DNA of 32,402 nucleotides from Actinomycetota bacterium. Its GTDB lineage: Bacteria; Actinomycetota; Geothermincolia; Fen-727; Anoxymicrobiaceae. This document shows, piece after piece, positions 1-9,754 of the stretch; the stretch's first letter is position 1; each line of letters opens with the position of its first letter. Where the stretch lies: assembly GCA_003157385.1 (NCBI GenBank), contig PMJJ01000037.1, positions 257-32,658 on the forward strand, written 5' to 3'. Both the position numbers and the translations under genes were made by a program. The notes under the pieces are model-generated. The model saw only the letters and a program-made list of their open reading frames with translations. It did not search any database and was not told the origin of the DNA.

Positions 1-767
1 TTGCAGACGCCGGGGCGCTGGGTCTTGGCGTTCACCACGATGGCCGAAGCCATGGAGAGGTCCGCGCCGGAGTCGACGTAGATGTGGCAGTTGCCGGTGC
101 CCGTCTCGATGACCGGCACCGTCGAGTTCTCGACGACCGTGCGGATGAGCCCCGCGCCTCCCCGGGGGATGAGGACGTCGATGAGCCCGTGGAGCCTCAT
201 CAGTTCCCGGGCCGCGTCACGGTCGGTGGAGCGCACCAGCTGGATGCAGTCGGCAGGCAGGCCGGCGCCGGCCGCCGCCTTTGCAATGACGTCCACCAGG
301 ACCGAGTTGGAGTTGATGGCGTTGGAGCTCCCGCGCAGGACGACCGCGTTCCCGCTCTTGAGGCAGAGGCCGGCCGCGTCCACGGTCACGTTTGGGCGGG
401 CCTCGTAGATTATCCCTACCACGCCGAGTGGCACCCGCACCTTGGAGACCTCCAGGCCGTTGGGGAGCCTCCAGCCGTCGACGATCTCCCCCACCGGATC
501 GCGCAGGGAAGCCACCTCGCGCAGGCCCTGCGCCATCTCGCTGACCCGGCTCTCGTCGAGGGTCAACCTGTCGATGAGCGCGGCCGTCATGCCCACGGCA
601 CGCCCCGCTTCGAGGTCGATGCTGTTGCGCTCGACTATCAAGCCCGAGTTCGCTTCCAGGGTGTCGGCCATCGCCTCCAGCGCCGCGTCCTTGCGCGCCG
701 TGCCGGCCACCGCCAGCCTGACCGCGGCGGCCCTGGCCTTCATGCCGAGTTCTTCGACCTCACCCAT
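1..767 (-). CDS. proA: gamma-glutamyl phosphate reductase (partial, C-terminus beyond window start)
   Basis: Minus-strand reading from ATG at 767 ([16 protein letters not shown]...) is open to the window edge. It contains [33 protein letters not shown] and ends at TQRPGVCN, typical of ProA. Absent from the ORF track because it has no stop in the window. Confidence 0.95.
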   Translation of the reverse strand, partial: MGEVEELGMKARAAAVRLAVAGTARKDAALEAMADTLEANSGLIVERNSIDLEAGRAVGMTAALIDRLTLDESRVSEMAQGLREVASLRDPVGEIVDGWRLPNGLEVSKVRVPLGVVGIIYEARPNVTVDAAGLCLKSGNAVVLRGSSNAINSNSVLVDVIAKAAAGAGLPADCIQLVRSTDRDAARELMRLHGLIDVLIPRGGAGLIRTVVENSTVPVIETGTGNCHIYVDSGADLSMASAIVVNAKTQRPGVC

Positions 768-794
768 CTGTCCCGCCTTTCGCTATGCCGGCCG

Positions 795-1898
795 TCACTG
801 CTTGAAAACGGTCAGCTCGTCCCTGTGGACTATCTCCTCGCCTCTCTCGCCCAGCACGCCCGTGATCTGGTTGCTGCGCAGGCCCTGCACCCGTGAGGCC
901 TCATCTGAATCGTAGCAGGAAAGCCCCCTCGCTATCAGCCGGCCGTCGGGGCCGATTATGTCGACGCAGTCGCCCACGCCGAAGCTCCCCTCCACGTTCA
1001 CCACCCCCGCGGGAAGCAGGCTCTTCCCTCTCGACTGCAGCGCTTTCGCCGCGCCTTCGTCCACAAAGAGCTTGCCCTTGCTGATCCGGGCGTAGCCTAT
1101 CCAGTGTTTCTTCGCGGGCACCTTTCCCGATGCCTTGAAGAAGGTTCCGGGCTCTTTTCCCGCCAGCAGCTCGTTGATGGTGTCGGGGCTTCGCCCGTCG
1201 GCGATCACCACGCTGACGCCGGTTTCCGCGGCCGCCTTCGCCGCCTCCAGCTTGGAAGACATGCCTCCCAGCCCGAGGGCGCCGGCCTCGCCGCCCATCT
1301 CCTCTATCTCGCAGGTGACCTTCTCGACCCGCTTGATCAGCGTGGCGTCCTCGCTCACTCTGGGGTCCTCGGTGAAGAGCCCCTCCGCGTCGGTCAGCAG
1401 TACCAGCACATCGGCGCCCACCAGCGAGGCGACCAGTGCGCCGAGCATGTCGTTGTCCCCGAAGGTTATCTCCTCGGTCGCGACGGTGTCGTTCTCGTTG
1501 ATGACCGGGACGACCCCCATCTCGAAGAGAGTCTCCAGTGTGTGCCTGGCGTTCAGGTACTGCTGGCGGCGGGTGATGTCATGCTGCGTCAGCAGGACCT
1601 GGCCGGCGGTGATGCCCGCCGCCGCAAAGATGTCGGTGTAGATGCGCACCAGCGCGCCCTGCCCCACGGCCGCGACCGCCTGCAGCGTCCGGACGGAGTC
1701 GGGGCGCTCGGTCATGCCCAACCTCTCCATCCCCGCTGCGATGGCGCCCGAGGACACCACGGCGACATCGATGCCCTTCTCCCTGGCAGCCGATATCTGG
1801 CTGGTGAGCGCGCAGACCCGCTCGGGGCTGATCCGCCCGCTCTTCTCCGTTATGGTGGCCGTTCCGACCTTGATGACCATCCTGCGTATTTTATCCAT
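795..1898 (-). CDS. proB: glutamate 5-kinase with PUA domain
   Basis: Protein MDKIRRMVIKVGTATITEKSG...VINENDTVATEEITFGDND...; adjacent to proA. Start chosen at ATG 1898, overlapping the obgE stop. Confidence 0.95.
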   Translation of the reverse strand: MDKIRRMVIKVGTATITEKSGRISPERVCALTSQISAAREKGIDVAVVSSGAIAAGMERLGMTERPDSVRTLQAVAAVGQGALVRIYTDIFAAAGITAGQVLLTQHDITRRQQYLNARHTLETLFEMGVVPVINENDTVATEEITFGDNDMLGALVASLVGADVLVLLTDAEGLFTEDPRVSEDATLIKRVEKVTCEIEEMGGEAGALGLGGMSSKLEAAKAAAETGVSVVIADGRSPDTINELLAGKEPGTFFKASGKVPAKKHWIGYARISKGKLFVDEGAAKALQSRGKSLLPAGVVNVEGSFGVGDCVDIIGPDGRLIARGLSCYDSDEASRVQGLRSNQITGVLGERGEEIVHRDELTVFKQ

Positions 1899-3225
1899 CT
1901 TCCTGTCCGTCACCGTCGCCGGCCACGGCGGGTTCGTCGGGTGTCCCCGCCAGGCCTGAGTCGGGGATGTACTCGAAGCGCCTCCCCGCTATCTCGATCT
2001 CATCTCCCGCCTGCGCTCCGGCCGCCGACACGGCCTCCTCGACCCCGGCGTCCTTGAGCTTCATCGCCAGGTGCGACACGGCATCGTCGTTGGACCAGTC
2101 CGTCATGTTGACCATCCGCTCCAGGCGACCGCTGGTCACGATAAAGAGCCCCTCCTGCGCCACCACGCCCATGGCGTCCTCATCCAGAGGCGGTTCGTAG
2201 ACCACCTGCTCGCCGGTGCTCACACCTTCTTCGCGGGCCTGCTCGACCTGATGCGTGAGCGCGTGCACCAACTGCTTCACGCCTGTCCCGGTCACCGCGC
2301 TTATCTCGAACAGCTCCAGCCCGCGCCTTTCGCACTCGGCCCGCAGTTCCTCGAGCTCGTCGGCGGCCGGGTTGAGATCCATCTTGTTGGCGGCGATGAG
2401 GCTGCGCCTGGCGGCCAGTGTATCCTTGTAGTCCTCGAGCTCCCGCTGCAGGATGACGAGGTCGTCCACTGGGCGCCTGCCGCTCATCGGAGACATGTCG
2501 GCCAGGAACAGGACCACGCTCGCCCGCTCGATGTGGCGCAGGAACGCGATGCCCATCCCCTTACCCTGGTGCGCTCCTTCCACCAGGCCGGGGACGTCGG
2601 TCACCACGATGTCCGAATCCTCACCGACGACGACGCCCAGGTTGGGCTCGATCGTGGTGAAAGGATAGTCGGCGATCCTGGGACGCGCGGCGGAGATCCT
2701 GGCGATCAGGCTCGACTTGCCGGCGTTGGGGAAGCCCACGATGGCCACGTCCGCGACCAGCTTGAGCTCGAGCGATATCTGCCTGGCCTCGCCCGGCTCG
2801 CCCTTCTCGGCGAACCGCGGCAGCGGTCCCACCTCGTTGACCAGCCCCGCGTTGCCGCGCCCGGCCCTGCCTCCCCGCGCCGCCACGAACACCTGCCCGG
2901 CCTCGAGCAGATCCGCGATTACCCGCCCGTCCTCGTCGCGCACGACCGTACCCGGCGGCACCATGACCACCACGTCGCGACCCCTGGCCCCTCTCTTGTC
3001 GCGCGAGCCGCCTCGGGCACCCGCGTGCGCCTTGAAGTGGCGTCTCCTGGCGAACGCGCTCAGGGTGCTCACGCTGTTGGTCGCCTCGAGGACGACGTCC
3101 CCGCCTTTTCCTCCGCCGGCGCCGTCGGGTCCGCCCCGCGGCCGGTACTTCTCTCTGAGGAACGAGACGCAGCCGTCCCCGCCGCTACCGCCTTCTACGA
3201 ATATGCTGGCTTCGTCAACGAACAT
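1891..3225 (-). CDS. obgE: Obg family GTPase with C-terminal OCT domain
   Basis: Gly-rich Obg fold (GGDGCVSFLREKYRPRGGPDGAGGGKGGDV), G1 GFPNAGKSS, DVPGL, NKMD; OCT-like tail. Confidence 0.97.
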   Translation of the reverse strand: MFVDEASIFVEGGSGGDGCVSFLREKYRPRGGPDGAGGGKGGDVVLEATNSVSTLSAFARRRHFKAHAGARGGSRDKRGARGRDVVVMVPPGTVVRDEDGRVIADLLEAGQVFVAARGGRAGRGNAGLVNEVGPLPRFAEKGEPGEARQISLELKLVADVAIVGFPNAGKSSLIARISAARPRIADYPFTTIEPNLGVVVGEDSDIVVTDVPGLVEGAHQGKGMGIAFLRHIERASVVLFLADMSPMSGRRPVDDLVILQRELEDYKDTLAARRSLIAANKMDLNPAADELEELRAECERRGLELFEISAVTGTGVKQLVHALTHQVEQAREEGVSTGEQVVYEPPLDEDAMGVVAQEGLFIVTSGRLERMVNMTDWSNDDAVSHLAMKLKDAGVEEAVSAAGAQAGDEIEIAGRRFEYIPDSGLAGTPDEPAVAGDGDGQEDG

Positions 3226-3267
3226 GGGTGTACGCCGCTTTCAATCGTGAGGGGATCGAGGGGTGGC

Positions 3268-3732
3268 TTAGGTTACCGGTTCCTGGCGCGGTCGCGAGAG
3301 GCTGCGAAGAACCTCCAGCTTCTCCTTCTGCTTCCTGCGGCGCTCCAGGCGCTCGTCGTAGCTGCGGTCGAGAACCATCTTGATGACCTCGACCAGGAGA
3401 AGTGGGTTGAACGGCTTTATCACGTACTCGTCGGCGCCCAGCTCCCAGCCCCGGATCACGTCGCTGTCCTGGGTCTTAGCGGTCACCAGTATGACCGGCA
3501 TCTCCTGGGTCTCGGCATTGCCTCGTATCCGCTTGAGGACCTCCCACCCGTCGACGCCCGGCATCATTATGTCGAGCACCACCAGGTCGAGCACGTCGGA
3601 TTCGAGCACGTCCAGCGCCTGCTCACCGGACGTCGCCTCGACAACCGAGTAGTTGTTGAGCTTGAGGTTGACGTTGATGAGCTTGACCATGGTGGGATCG
3701 TCGTCCACCACTAGGATCTTTCTCTTGGCCAC
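3268..3732 (-). CDS. stand-alone response regulator receiver-domain protein
   Basis: KILVVDDDPTMVKLI, phospho-Asp region LVVLDIMMPGVDGWEVL, VTAK and KPF motifs. No DNA-binding domain, only a short basic tail. GTG start preceded by AGGAG. Confidence 0.93.
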   Translation of the reverse strand: MAKRKILVVDDDPTMVKLINVNLKLNNYSVVEATSGEQALDVLESDVLDLVVLDIMMPGVDGWEVLKRIRGNAETQEMPVILVTAKTQDSDVIRGWELGADEYVIKPFNPLLLVEVIKMVLDRSYDERLERRRKQKEKLEVLRSLSRPRQEPVT

Positions 3733-3769
3733 TTGGCGCTCCTATTGCTCTTAGCCGCGCTACCAGACC

Positions 3770-3775
3770 ATTATA
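3770..3775 (-). promoter_or_regulatory. candidate -10 box (TATAAT) for the response regulator gene
   Basis: Perfect TATAAT on the minus strand in the rpmA-receiver gap. The -35 at 17-bp spacing (TTCAGG) is weak. Confidence 0.45.
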
Positions 3776-3809
3776 CATTCGCACCGCAAGGCCCTGAAGA
3801 CCGGCGCCT

Positions 3810-4073
3810 CTACTCGCCCGCGGCTCCGGGCAGGACGCTCACGAAAGCCTTGTTGCCACGTCGGTAGTAGTGGATCGTCCCGTCCACCTTCGCGAACAGC
3901 GTGTAGTCCTTGCCCAGGCCTACGTTCTCGCCCGGCTTAATCCTGGTTCCCCGCTGCCTCACGATTATGTTGCCCCCGCGAACCTTCTGACCGCTGAACA
4001 TCTTCGCGCCCAGGCGTTTCGACTCGCTGTCGCGTCCGTTCCTCGAGCTCCCGACGCCCTTCTTGCTGGACAT
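3810..4073 (-). CDS. rpmA: 50S ribosomal protein L27
   Basis: [68 protein letters not shown] at 4073 preceded by GGAGGT. Confidence 0.97.
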   Translation of the reverse strand: MSSKKGVGSSRNGRDSESKRLGAKMFSGQKVRGGNIIVRQRGTRIKPGENVGLGKDYTLFAKVDGTIHYYRRGNKAFVSVLPGAAGE

Positions 4074-4085
4074 CAATACCTCCGA

Positions 4086-4457
4086 TCAGGCGCTCTCGGC
4101 GGCCGGGCTCGGAGCCTTCTCCGCGGCCTTTCGAGGCGCGCTCTTGCGCACTATTATATCTTCGATCTCCAGGCGGGTCAGCTCCTGCCGGTGCCCCTTC
4201 TTGCGGGCGTAGCCCTTCTTCGGCTTGTACTTGTAGACGATGAGCTTCTTGCTCCTGCCCTGCGCGACCACCTTAGCGGACACGCGCACCCTGGCGAGCT
4301 CCCTGGGGCTCACCATGACCTTCTCACCGTCGTTGTACAGGACGACGTCCTCGAAGTTGTGCTTCTTGCCCTCTTCCACATCGAGCTTCTCCACGGTTAT
4401 GACGTCGCCGGGCGCGACCCGGTACTGCTTAGATCCCGTCCTTATCACTGCATACAA
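4086..4457 (-). CDS. rplU: 50S ribosomal protein L21
   Basis: (M)YAVIRTGSKQYRVAPGDVITVEKL...KPKKGYARKKGHRQ; apparent TTG start; adjacent to rpmA. Confidence 0.96.
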   Translation of the reverse strand: MYAVIRTGSKQYRVAPGDVITVEKLDVEEGKKHNFEDVVLYNDGEKVMVSPRELARVRVSAKVVAQGRSKKLIVYKYKPKKGYARKKGHRQELTRLEIEDIIVRKSAPRKAAEKAPSPAAESA

Positions 4458-4489
4458 TTCACTCGTCTCCCGGTCTGATTGATTTAAGC

Positions 4490-4495
4490 ATTATA
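4490..4495 (-). promoter_or_regulatory. candidate -10 box (TATAAT) for rplU-rpmA
   Basis: Perfect TATAAT on the minus strand about 33 nt upstream of the rplU start, in the rng-rplU gap. No convincing -35. Confidence 0.45.
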
Positions 4496-4525
4496 CACTA
4501 CAGGCGCGCGCATTGGCTCGCCGGT

Positions 4526-5770
4526 TCATTTATCGTCGAATATCAGTCCCCTGCCTTCGCAGCGCGGACAGGTCCTGCCCATCGTGTCAGCCAGGCCCTC
4601 GGTCACGTTTTTCCTGGTCATCTCCACCAGCCCCAGACGCGACAGCGTGACGATCTGCGTCTTGGTCCTGTCCCGCTCCAGCTCGGACTCGAGCGTCTCC
4701 AGGACCTTGGTCCTGTTCTCGGGGACCTCCATGTCTATGAAGTCGATGACGATTATCCCGCCTATGTCCCTGAGCCGCAGCTGGTTCACAACCTCGACGG
4801 CCGCCTCCAGGTTGGTCTTGAGCACCGTGTCCTCGAGGCTCTTCTTGCCGGTGTACGAGCCGGTGTTGACGTCGATCGCGGTGAGGGCCTCGGCCTCGTC
4901 GATCACGATGTGGCCGCCGGAAGGCAATCCCACCTTCCTGCGCAGGGCGGCCTCGATCGCCTTGTCCACCCCGAACCGCGAGAACAGTGTCTCCTTCTCC
5001 TTGTAGTGCTGCACCCGGTCCAGCAGCTCCGGCGCGGAGCGGTTGAGGTAATCCCTTATGCGCCCGACCTCCGTCTTATTGTCGACGAACACCGTCTTGA
5101 AGTCGCGGGTGAGCGTGTCCCTGACCACCCTGACGGCCAGGTCCGGCTCGCCGTAGACGAGCTTGGGCGGCTTGGCATCGGCGATGTTCTTGCGAGTCTC
5201 CTCCCACTGCCTCACTAGGTAGTCCATGTCCCTCTGCAGGTCCTTCTTGCGCGCCTTGGCCGCGGCGGTCCTGATGATAGTGCTCCCCTCGGGAGGCTTG
5301 AGCTCCCTCTGCATGTTCTTCAGCCTGGTGCGCTCCCTGTCCGGCAGCCTGCGGCTGACCCCGGACCTCTTGGACTGCGGCATGTACACCATCAGGCGGC
5401 CCGGCAGGCTGATGTAGGTCGTGAGCCTCGCTCCTTTGCCCGACATCGGGTCCTTGGTGACCTGCACCACGATGGTGTCGCCGGCATTGAGAGCCTTGCC
5501 GATCTTGCGCGGCCGCACGTGCGAGCCATCCTCCATCAGGACCAGGTCCTGCAGGTAGAGAAGCGCGTTCTTGCCGACGCCGACGTCGACGAACGCGGCG
5601 CTCATCCCGGGCAGGACGCTGGTGATCCTGCCGACGTAGATGTTGCCGACTATCGAACGCCTGCGACTCTTCTCCAGGTAGACCTCGGCCACCCCGTCGT
5701 CCTCGAGCAGGGCGAGCCTGCACTTGCCCTTATCGCAGGTGACCACGAGCTCTTTCTTGACCTTCTTCAA
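4526..5770 (-). CDS. ribonuclease E/G family endoribonuclease
   Basis: RRRSIVGNIYVGRITSVLPGMSAAFVDVGVGKNALLYLQD (S1-like), ALTAIDVNTGSYTGKKSLEDTVLKTNLEAA, RLRDIGGIIVIDFIDM, RTCPRCEGRG. TTG start at 5770 preferred because it abuts the upstream gene's stop. Confidence 0.94.
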   Translation of the reverse strand: MKKVKKELVVTCDKGKCRLALLEDDGVAEVYLEKSRRRSIVGNIYVGRITSVLPGMSAAFVDVGVGKNALLYLQDLVLMEDGSHVRPRKIGKALNAGDTIVVQVTKDPMSGKGARLTTYISLPGRLMVYMPQSKRSGVSRRLPDRERTRLKNMQRELKPPEGSTIIRTAAAKARKKDLQRDMDYLVRQWEETRKNIADAKPPKLVYGEPDLAVRVVRDTLTRDFKTVFVDNKTEVGRIRDYLNRSAPELLDRVQHYKEKETLFSRFGVDKAIEAALRRKVGLPSGGHIVIDEAEALTAIDVNTGSYTGKKSLEDTVLKTNLEAAVEVVNQLRLRDIGGIIVIDFIDMEVPENRTKVLETLESELERDRTKTQIVTLSRLGLVEMTRKNVTEGLADTMGRTCPRCEGRGLIFDDK

Positions 5771-6528
5771 TATCTTACCCCCCGTGCTCCCCTCCCGGCG
5801 CCCGATCTCCCGGCGCCAGTATCCATCGGCGATATCAGTCTGTCCCCCCGTCGTGAGAAGAGACCCGTCCTGTTGACCTCGGCTTGCTGCCATACTTCGC
5901 GCCCTATCCCCGCCATGCCCGAGATAACCTCTACGACTTCCCAGGGCTTGATAGTGCCTGCTATGCCGTCGTCCACAGTCATCTTCAGCGAGATGCGGCC
6001 TTCTGTTTCGCCCACCACCTCGAGGCCGTGGACCCCGGCGCGGATATCGACCGTCCTGGTGCGCCGCGGTTGAACCCTCTGATACGGCAGCGTGCTCATC
6101 TCAGAGAATCTTTCCACCGCGTCTTCGAGTTCACCTCCGCCGACCGTCTCCGGAAAAGCCGCGGTGAAGACCGCGGTGTCGATGACTTTGCCCACCGGTT
6201 TCGCCTCCGGTCCCATCAGCCGGCACTTAGCCGGAGCAATCCCATCGGGCGTAGCTTTCCCCAGCAGGTCGCACGCCTCGGCCGCCGGAACGTACGAGGT
6301 GAGGTTGAAATCCACCAGCTCACAGTCGCTGGTCACCCCGATGGGCAGCGGCGGCGAGAGGGACACCTTCATGCGCGACATGTTGGTGCCCGCGTACTCC
6401 AGAGGCAGCCCGGCCCTGCGCGCCGAGATCATCAGCGTCCTGGCGTACTCGGAGTGCGACAGGTACCTGGCCTGCCCCTGCTTGGTGAACTGCACTCGAA
6501 GCCTCAGCGGGCTGTCGGCCGCGCACAT
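5767..6528 (-). CDS. TIGR03936 / DUF2344 family protein
   Basis: LRLRVQFTKQGQARYLSHSEYARTLMISARRAGLPLEYAGTNMSRMKVSLSPPLPIGVTSDCELVDF; directly follows the TIGR03960-type radical SAM gene, its usual partner. Confidence 0.9.
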   Translation of the reverse strand: MCAADSPLRLRVQFTKQGQARYLSHSEYARTLMISARRAGLPLEYAGTNMSRMKVSLSPPLPIGVTSDCELVDFNLTSYVPAAEACDLLGKATPDGIAPAKCRLMGPEAKPVGKVIDTAVFTAAFPETVGGGELEDAVERFSEMSTLPYQRVQPRRTRTVDIRAGVHGLEVVGETEGRISLKMTVDDGIAGTIKPWEVVEVISGMAGIGREVWQQAEVNRTGLFSRRGDRLISPMDTGAGRSGAGRGARGVRY

Positions 6529-8381
6529 CAGGAGTCACTCCCCTTCAGCACCGGCTGCACCGACAGGCCCTCGCAGACGCCACACTCGCTGCATTCGGCG
6601 ACCCTGCAATCCGGGGTCGTGGTGGCCTCCATCGCCCGGGAAAGCTCGGCCTGCAGGAACTCCTTGTCCACGCCGAAGTCGAGATGGTCCCAGGGGAAGA
6701 CCTCGTCCGGACGCCTCTGGCGGTAAAGGTAGTAGCCAGGGTCTATGCCTGAGTCGGCCGCCGCGCGCATCCACCTTTCAAAATCGAAGTGATCGGACCA
6801 GGAGTCGAAGCGTCCGCCTGCGGCCCAACAGTTCTCCACCATGCGCCCCAGCCGGCGGTCACCCCTGGCTAGCAGCCCTTCGACTGTGCTCATCTCGCGG
6901 TCGTGCCACGAGAGGTTCATGCTTCGCGCGCGCAGGGTCGCCTTGAGAATATCCTGCCTGTGCCTGATCTCATCGCCGGTTATCTGCGGGCACCACTGGA
7001 ACGGGGTATGCGGCTTGGGGACGAATGTGGAGACGCTCACGTTGAACGAGGGAGGGGTCAACTTCTCGGCTTTCACCGCGTCCCTCAGGCGGAACACCAG
7101 CTTGGAGATCTCGGCGACGTCCTCGTCGGTCTCGGTGGGGAGGCCTATCATGAAATAGAGCTTTATCCGCCTGCGGCCAGCGCGGACAGCGCACATGACG
7201 GCGTCGACCATGTCGCCCTCACTTATCGGCTTGTTGATCACCAGACGCAGCCTCTGGCTTCCGGCCTCGGGCGCAAACGTCAGGCCGCCGCGGCCTCCGC
7301 GGTCCAGGCGCGAAGCGAGCTCCGCGGACATGGCGTCCATGCGCAGCGAAGGCAGCGACATGATCATGCGGCGGTGCTCGCAGACCTGCGCGACGCGCGA
7401 GGTCACGTCGACGATCCTCGAGTAGTCGGTCGAGGACAAAGAACACAGCGAGACTTCGTCATAGCCAGTCGACTGGGCCAGCTCATCGACCAGCTTGACC
7501 ACCTCGCCCGCCGTCCTCTCGCGGACCGGCCTGTAGGTCATGCCGGCCTGGCAGAAACGACAGCCGCGGGTGCAGCCGCGGAAGAGCTCGACGTTGAGCC
7601 TGTCGTGTACGGCCTCGCAGAACGGGACCAGCGGATGGGTGGGGTAGAGCCAGTCGTCGAGGTCGACCAGGTTCTTGGTGACCTTACGGGCAGCTCCGCT
7701 CTGGGGGATCATTTCCTTCAGGGTTCCGTCGTCCGCGTACTCGGGCAGGTAGTCGTCAGGGCGGTAGACACCGCGGAGGCGTGAAGCCTCCTCCAGCAGC
7801 CTCGTCCTGCCCCAGCCTTGAGACTTCGCGCGCCCCACCATCTCGACCAGCAAGCCGATGACTTCCTCACCCTCCCCCAGGACGAAGAGGTCGAAGAAGG
7901 CCGCCAGGGGCTCGGGGTTCGTCACCCCGCATCCCCCTCCCACGACGATGGGACCGCTCGTCCTGTCAGAGGCGTGTAGCGGTAGACCGGCCAGGTCTAT
8001 GAGGTTTAACACGTTTGTGAACGTGAGCTCGTGTGGGATCGAGATGCCGAAGATGTCGGCCGAGGCGACAGGCCGCTTGGTCTCCAGAGAGAAGAGGGGA
8101 ATTCCCTCGCGCCGCATCTCGGCCTCCATGTCGAGCCAGGGAGCGTAGGCCCTCTCGGCGCTGGCGCCTTCGATGTCGTTCACGACCTCCGCCAGGATGG
8201 TTAGCCCCAGGTTGGACATGCCAATCTCGTAGACGTCGGGGTACGCAAAGACCACGGATGTCGATTCGGCCGGGATATCCGGCGAGTTCCACTCGCCTCC
8301 GAGATATCGGCTGGGCCTCTCCACGCGCAACAGCAGAGGCTGGAGCCTGTCGGCGAGGCTACCGGGATGTGTGCTATTCAA
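6528..8381 (-). CDS. TIGR03960 family B12-binding/radical SAM protein
   Basis: Radical SAM motif RGCTRGCRFCQAGMTYRPVRERT, N-terminal FAYPDVYEIGMSNLGL, C-terminal Cys cluster CRVAECSECGVC. Apparent TTG start with AGGTGA upstream. Confidence 0.93.
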   Translation of the reverse strand: MNSTHPGSLADRLQPLLLRVERPSRYLGGEWNSPDIPAESTSVVFAYPDVYEIGMSNLGLTILAEVVNDIEGASAERAYAPWLDMEAEMRREGIPLFSLETKRPVASADIFGISIPHELTFTNVLNLIDLAGLPLHASDRTSGPIVVGGGCGVTNPEPLAAFFDLFVLGEGEEVIGLLVEMVGRAKSQGWGRTRLLEEASRLRGVYRPDDYLPEYADDGTLKEMIPQSGAARKVTKNLVDLDDWLYPTHPLVPFCEAVHDRLNVELFRGCTRGCRFCQAGMTYRPVRERTAGEVVKLVDELAQSTGYDEVSLCSLSSTDYSRIVDVTSRVAQVCEHRRMIMSLPSLRMDAMSAELASRLDRGGRGGLTFAPEAGSQRLRLVINKPISEGDMVDAVMCAVRAGRRRIKLYFMIGLPTETDEDVAEISKLVFRLRDAVKAEKLTPPSFNVSVSTFVPKPHTPFQWCPQITGDEIRHRQDILKATLRARSMNLSWHDREMSTVEGLLARGDRRLGRMVENCWAAGGRFDSWSDHFDFERWMRAAADSGIDPGYYLYRQRRPDEVFPWDHLDFGVDKEFLQAELSRAMEATTTPDCRVAECSECGVCEGLSVQPVLKGSDS

Positions 8382-8412
8382 ATCTTGTTCACCTTTACCG
8401 GTAATTATTAAA

Positions 8413-8433
8413 GCGTGGCGTTATGAGCCACGC
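8413..8433 (-). terminator. candidate intrinsic terminator after the second ftsZ
   Basis: Perfect 7-bp stem GCGTGGC-7nt-GCCACGC, followed on the minus strand by TTTAATAATT. Lies between ftsZ(B) and the radical SAM gene. Confidence 0.6.
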
Positions 8434-8487
8434 AAAATTTCAATCTTGTTTAGATTATAGCAGCGACGACGCCGATTTTCCCGGACC

Positions 8488-9549
8488 TCAGCGGTTGCGC
8501 AGGAAGCTCGGTATGTCCACCGGCTCGACGTCGTGGACCACCCTGGAGGCCTTTCTCTCCTCCGGGGCCGGGGGCCGGTCACCCCTGGGGGGCCTGGCCC
8601 GCTCGGCGTCGCGGAAACCGGACGCCACCACCGTCACCTTGACGTGGTTATCCAGGTCAGTGTCTACGATCGCGCCGAAGATCATGTTCGCCTCGGGGTG
8701 TACCGCCTGCGCCACCACCTCGGCGACCTCGTTCACCTCATAGAGCGCAAGGTCCTGCCCCCCGGAGACGTTGAGCAGGACCCGGGTCGCCCCATCGATG
8801 CTGGACTCGAGCAACGGGCTGTCTATCGCGTTGATCGCGGCCTGCCTGGCTCGGTCCTCGCCGGTCGCGTGGCCGATTCCGATCAGGGCAGTTCCGGAGC
8901 CCTCCAGCACGTGCCTCACGTCGGCGAAGTCTACATTTATCTCGCCCTTCTCGGTCATGACCTCCGTGATGGCCTGGACGCCTTGCCGCAGCACGTCGTC
9001 CGCAAGCTTGAAGGCCTCCACCACTGGTATGTTGTCGGCGACCTCCAGCAGCCTGTCGTTGGGCACGACTATCAGGGTGTCGACGTTCTCGCGCAGCCTC
9101 TCTATGCCCTCCGACGCCTGGTTGGCGCGTTTTTTCCCCTCGAATGAGAAAGGTCTGGTGACCACTCCCACCGTCAGGGCTCCAGCCTCCATCGCCAACC
9201 TGGCGACAACCGGCGCCGCCCCCGTCCCGGTGCCGCCGCCCTTGCCGGCGGTGACGAAGACCAGGTCTGCCCCGCGAAGCGCCTCCTTGATCTCGTCAGC
9301 GCTATCCTCGGCGGCCTCTTCGCCGATCCCGGGGTCGTTTCCCGCGCCAAGCCCCTGTGTCATCTCCCGGCCGATGGTGATCCGCAGGTCGGCCTGGCAG
9401 CCCCGGAGCGCCTGAGCGTCCGTGTTCAGCCCGATGAACTCGACGTTGTGGAGCCCGGACTCGATCATGCGGTTGACAGCGTTGTTGCCGCCCCCGCCAA
9501 CGCCTATCACCTTGATAACTGCTATGAAAGGCCTGGGGCCTCCAGCCAT
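8488..9549 (-). CDS. ftsZ: cell division protein FtsZ, second tandem copy (FtsZ-B)
   Basis: [36 protein letters not shown]7 loop NVDFADV, C-terminal DIPSFLRNR. Confidence 0.96.
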   Translation of the reverse strand: MAGGPRPFIAVIKVIGVGGGGNNAVNRMIESGLHNVEFIGLNTDAQALRGCQADLRITIGREMTQGLGAGNDPGIGEEAAEDSADEIKEALRGADLVFVTAGKGGGTGTGAAPVVARLAMEAGALTVGVVTRPFSFEGKKRANQASEGIERLRENVDTLIVVPNDRLLEVADNIPVVEAFKLADDVLRQGVQAITEVMTEKGEINVDFADVRHVLEGSGTALIGIGHATGEDRARQAAINAIDSPLLESSIDGATRVLLNVSGGQDLALYEVNEVAEVVAQAVHPEANMIFGAIVDTDLDNHVKVTVVASGFRDAERARPPRGDRPPAPEERKASRVVHDVEPVDIPSFLRNR

Positions 9550-9732
9550 GTCTGAACCACTCCCAACGTGTCGAAGGCAGCTTGAAGGACTGCCGAATCC
9601 TATCAGAGAGATCGATCTCGCGGCAAGATTCCTTCGGTGGCAGTGCCAAGCAAACCTCGCCTCGCAAAGACCGAAGCGGCCACCGCCATCCCGGACGCGG
9701 ACTCCCTGGATAAAGCCCCTAAAGCAGCGAGC

Positions 9733-9754
9733 CGAGCTCCTGTCTGGAGGCTCG
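9733..9754 (-). other. predicted hairpin in the ftsZ(A)-ftsZ(B) intergenic region
   Basis: CGAG-CTCC-tgtct-GGAG-g-CTCG: 8 bp of stem with one bulged base, in the 256-bp spacer. Confidence 0.4.

Noticed and set aside
2071-3714. Plus-strand ORF (547 aa) antisense to obgE and the receiver gene
   Set aside because: Shadow ORF; the reverse strand encodes conserved Obg and a receiver domain.
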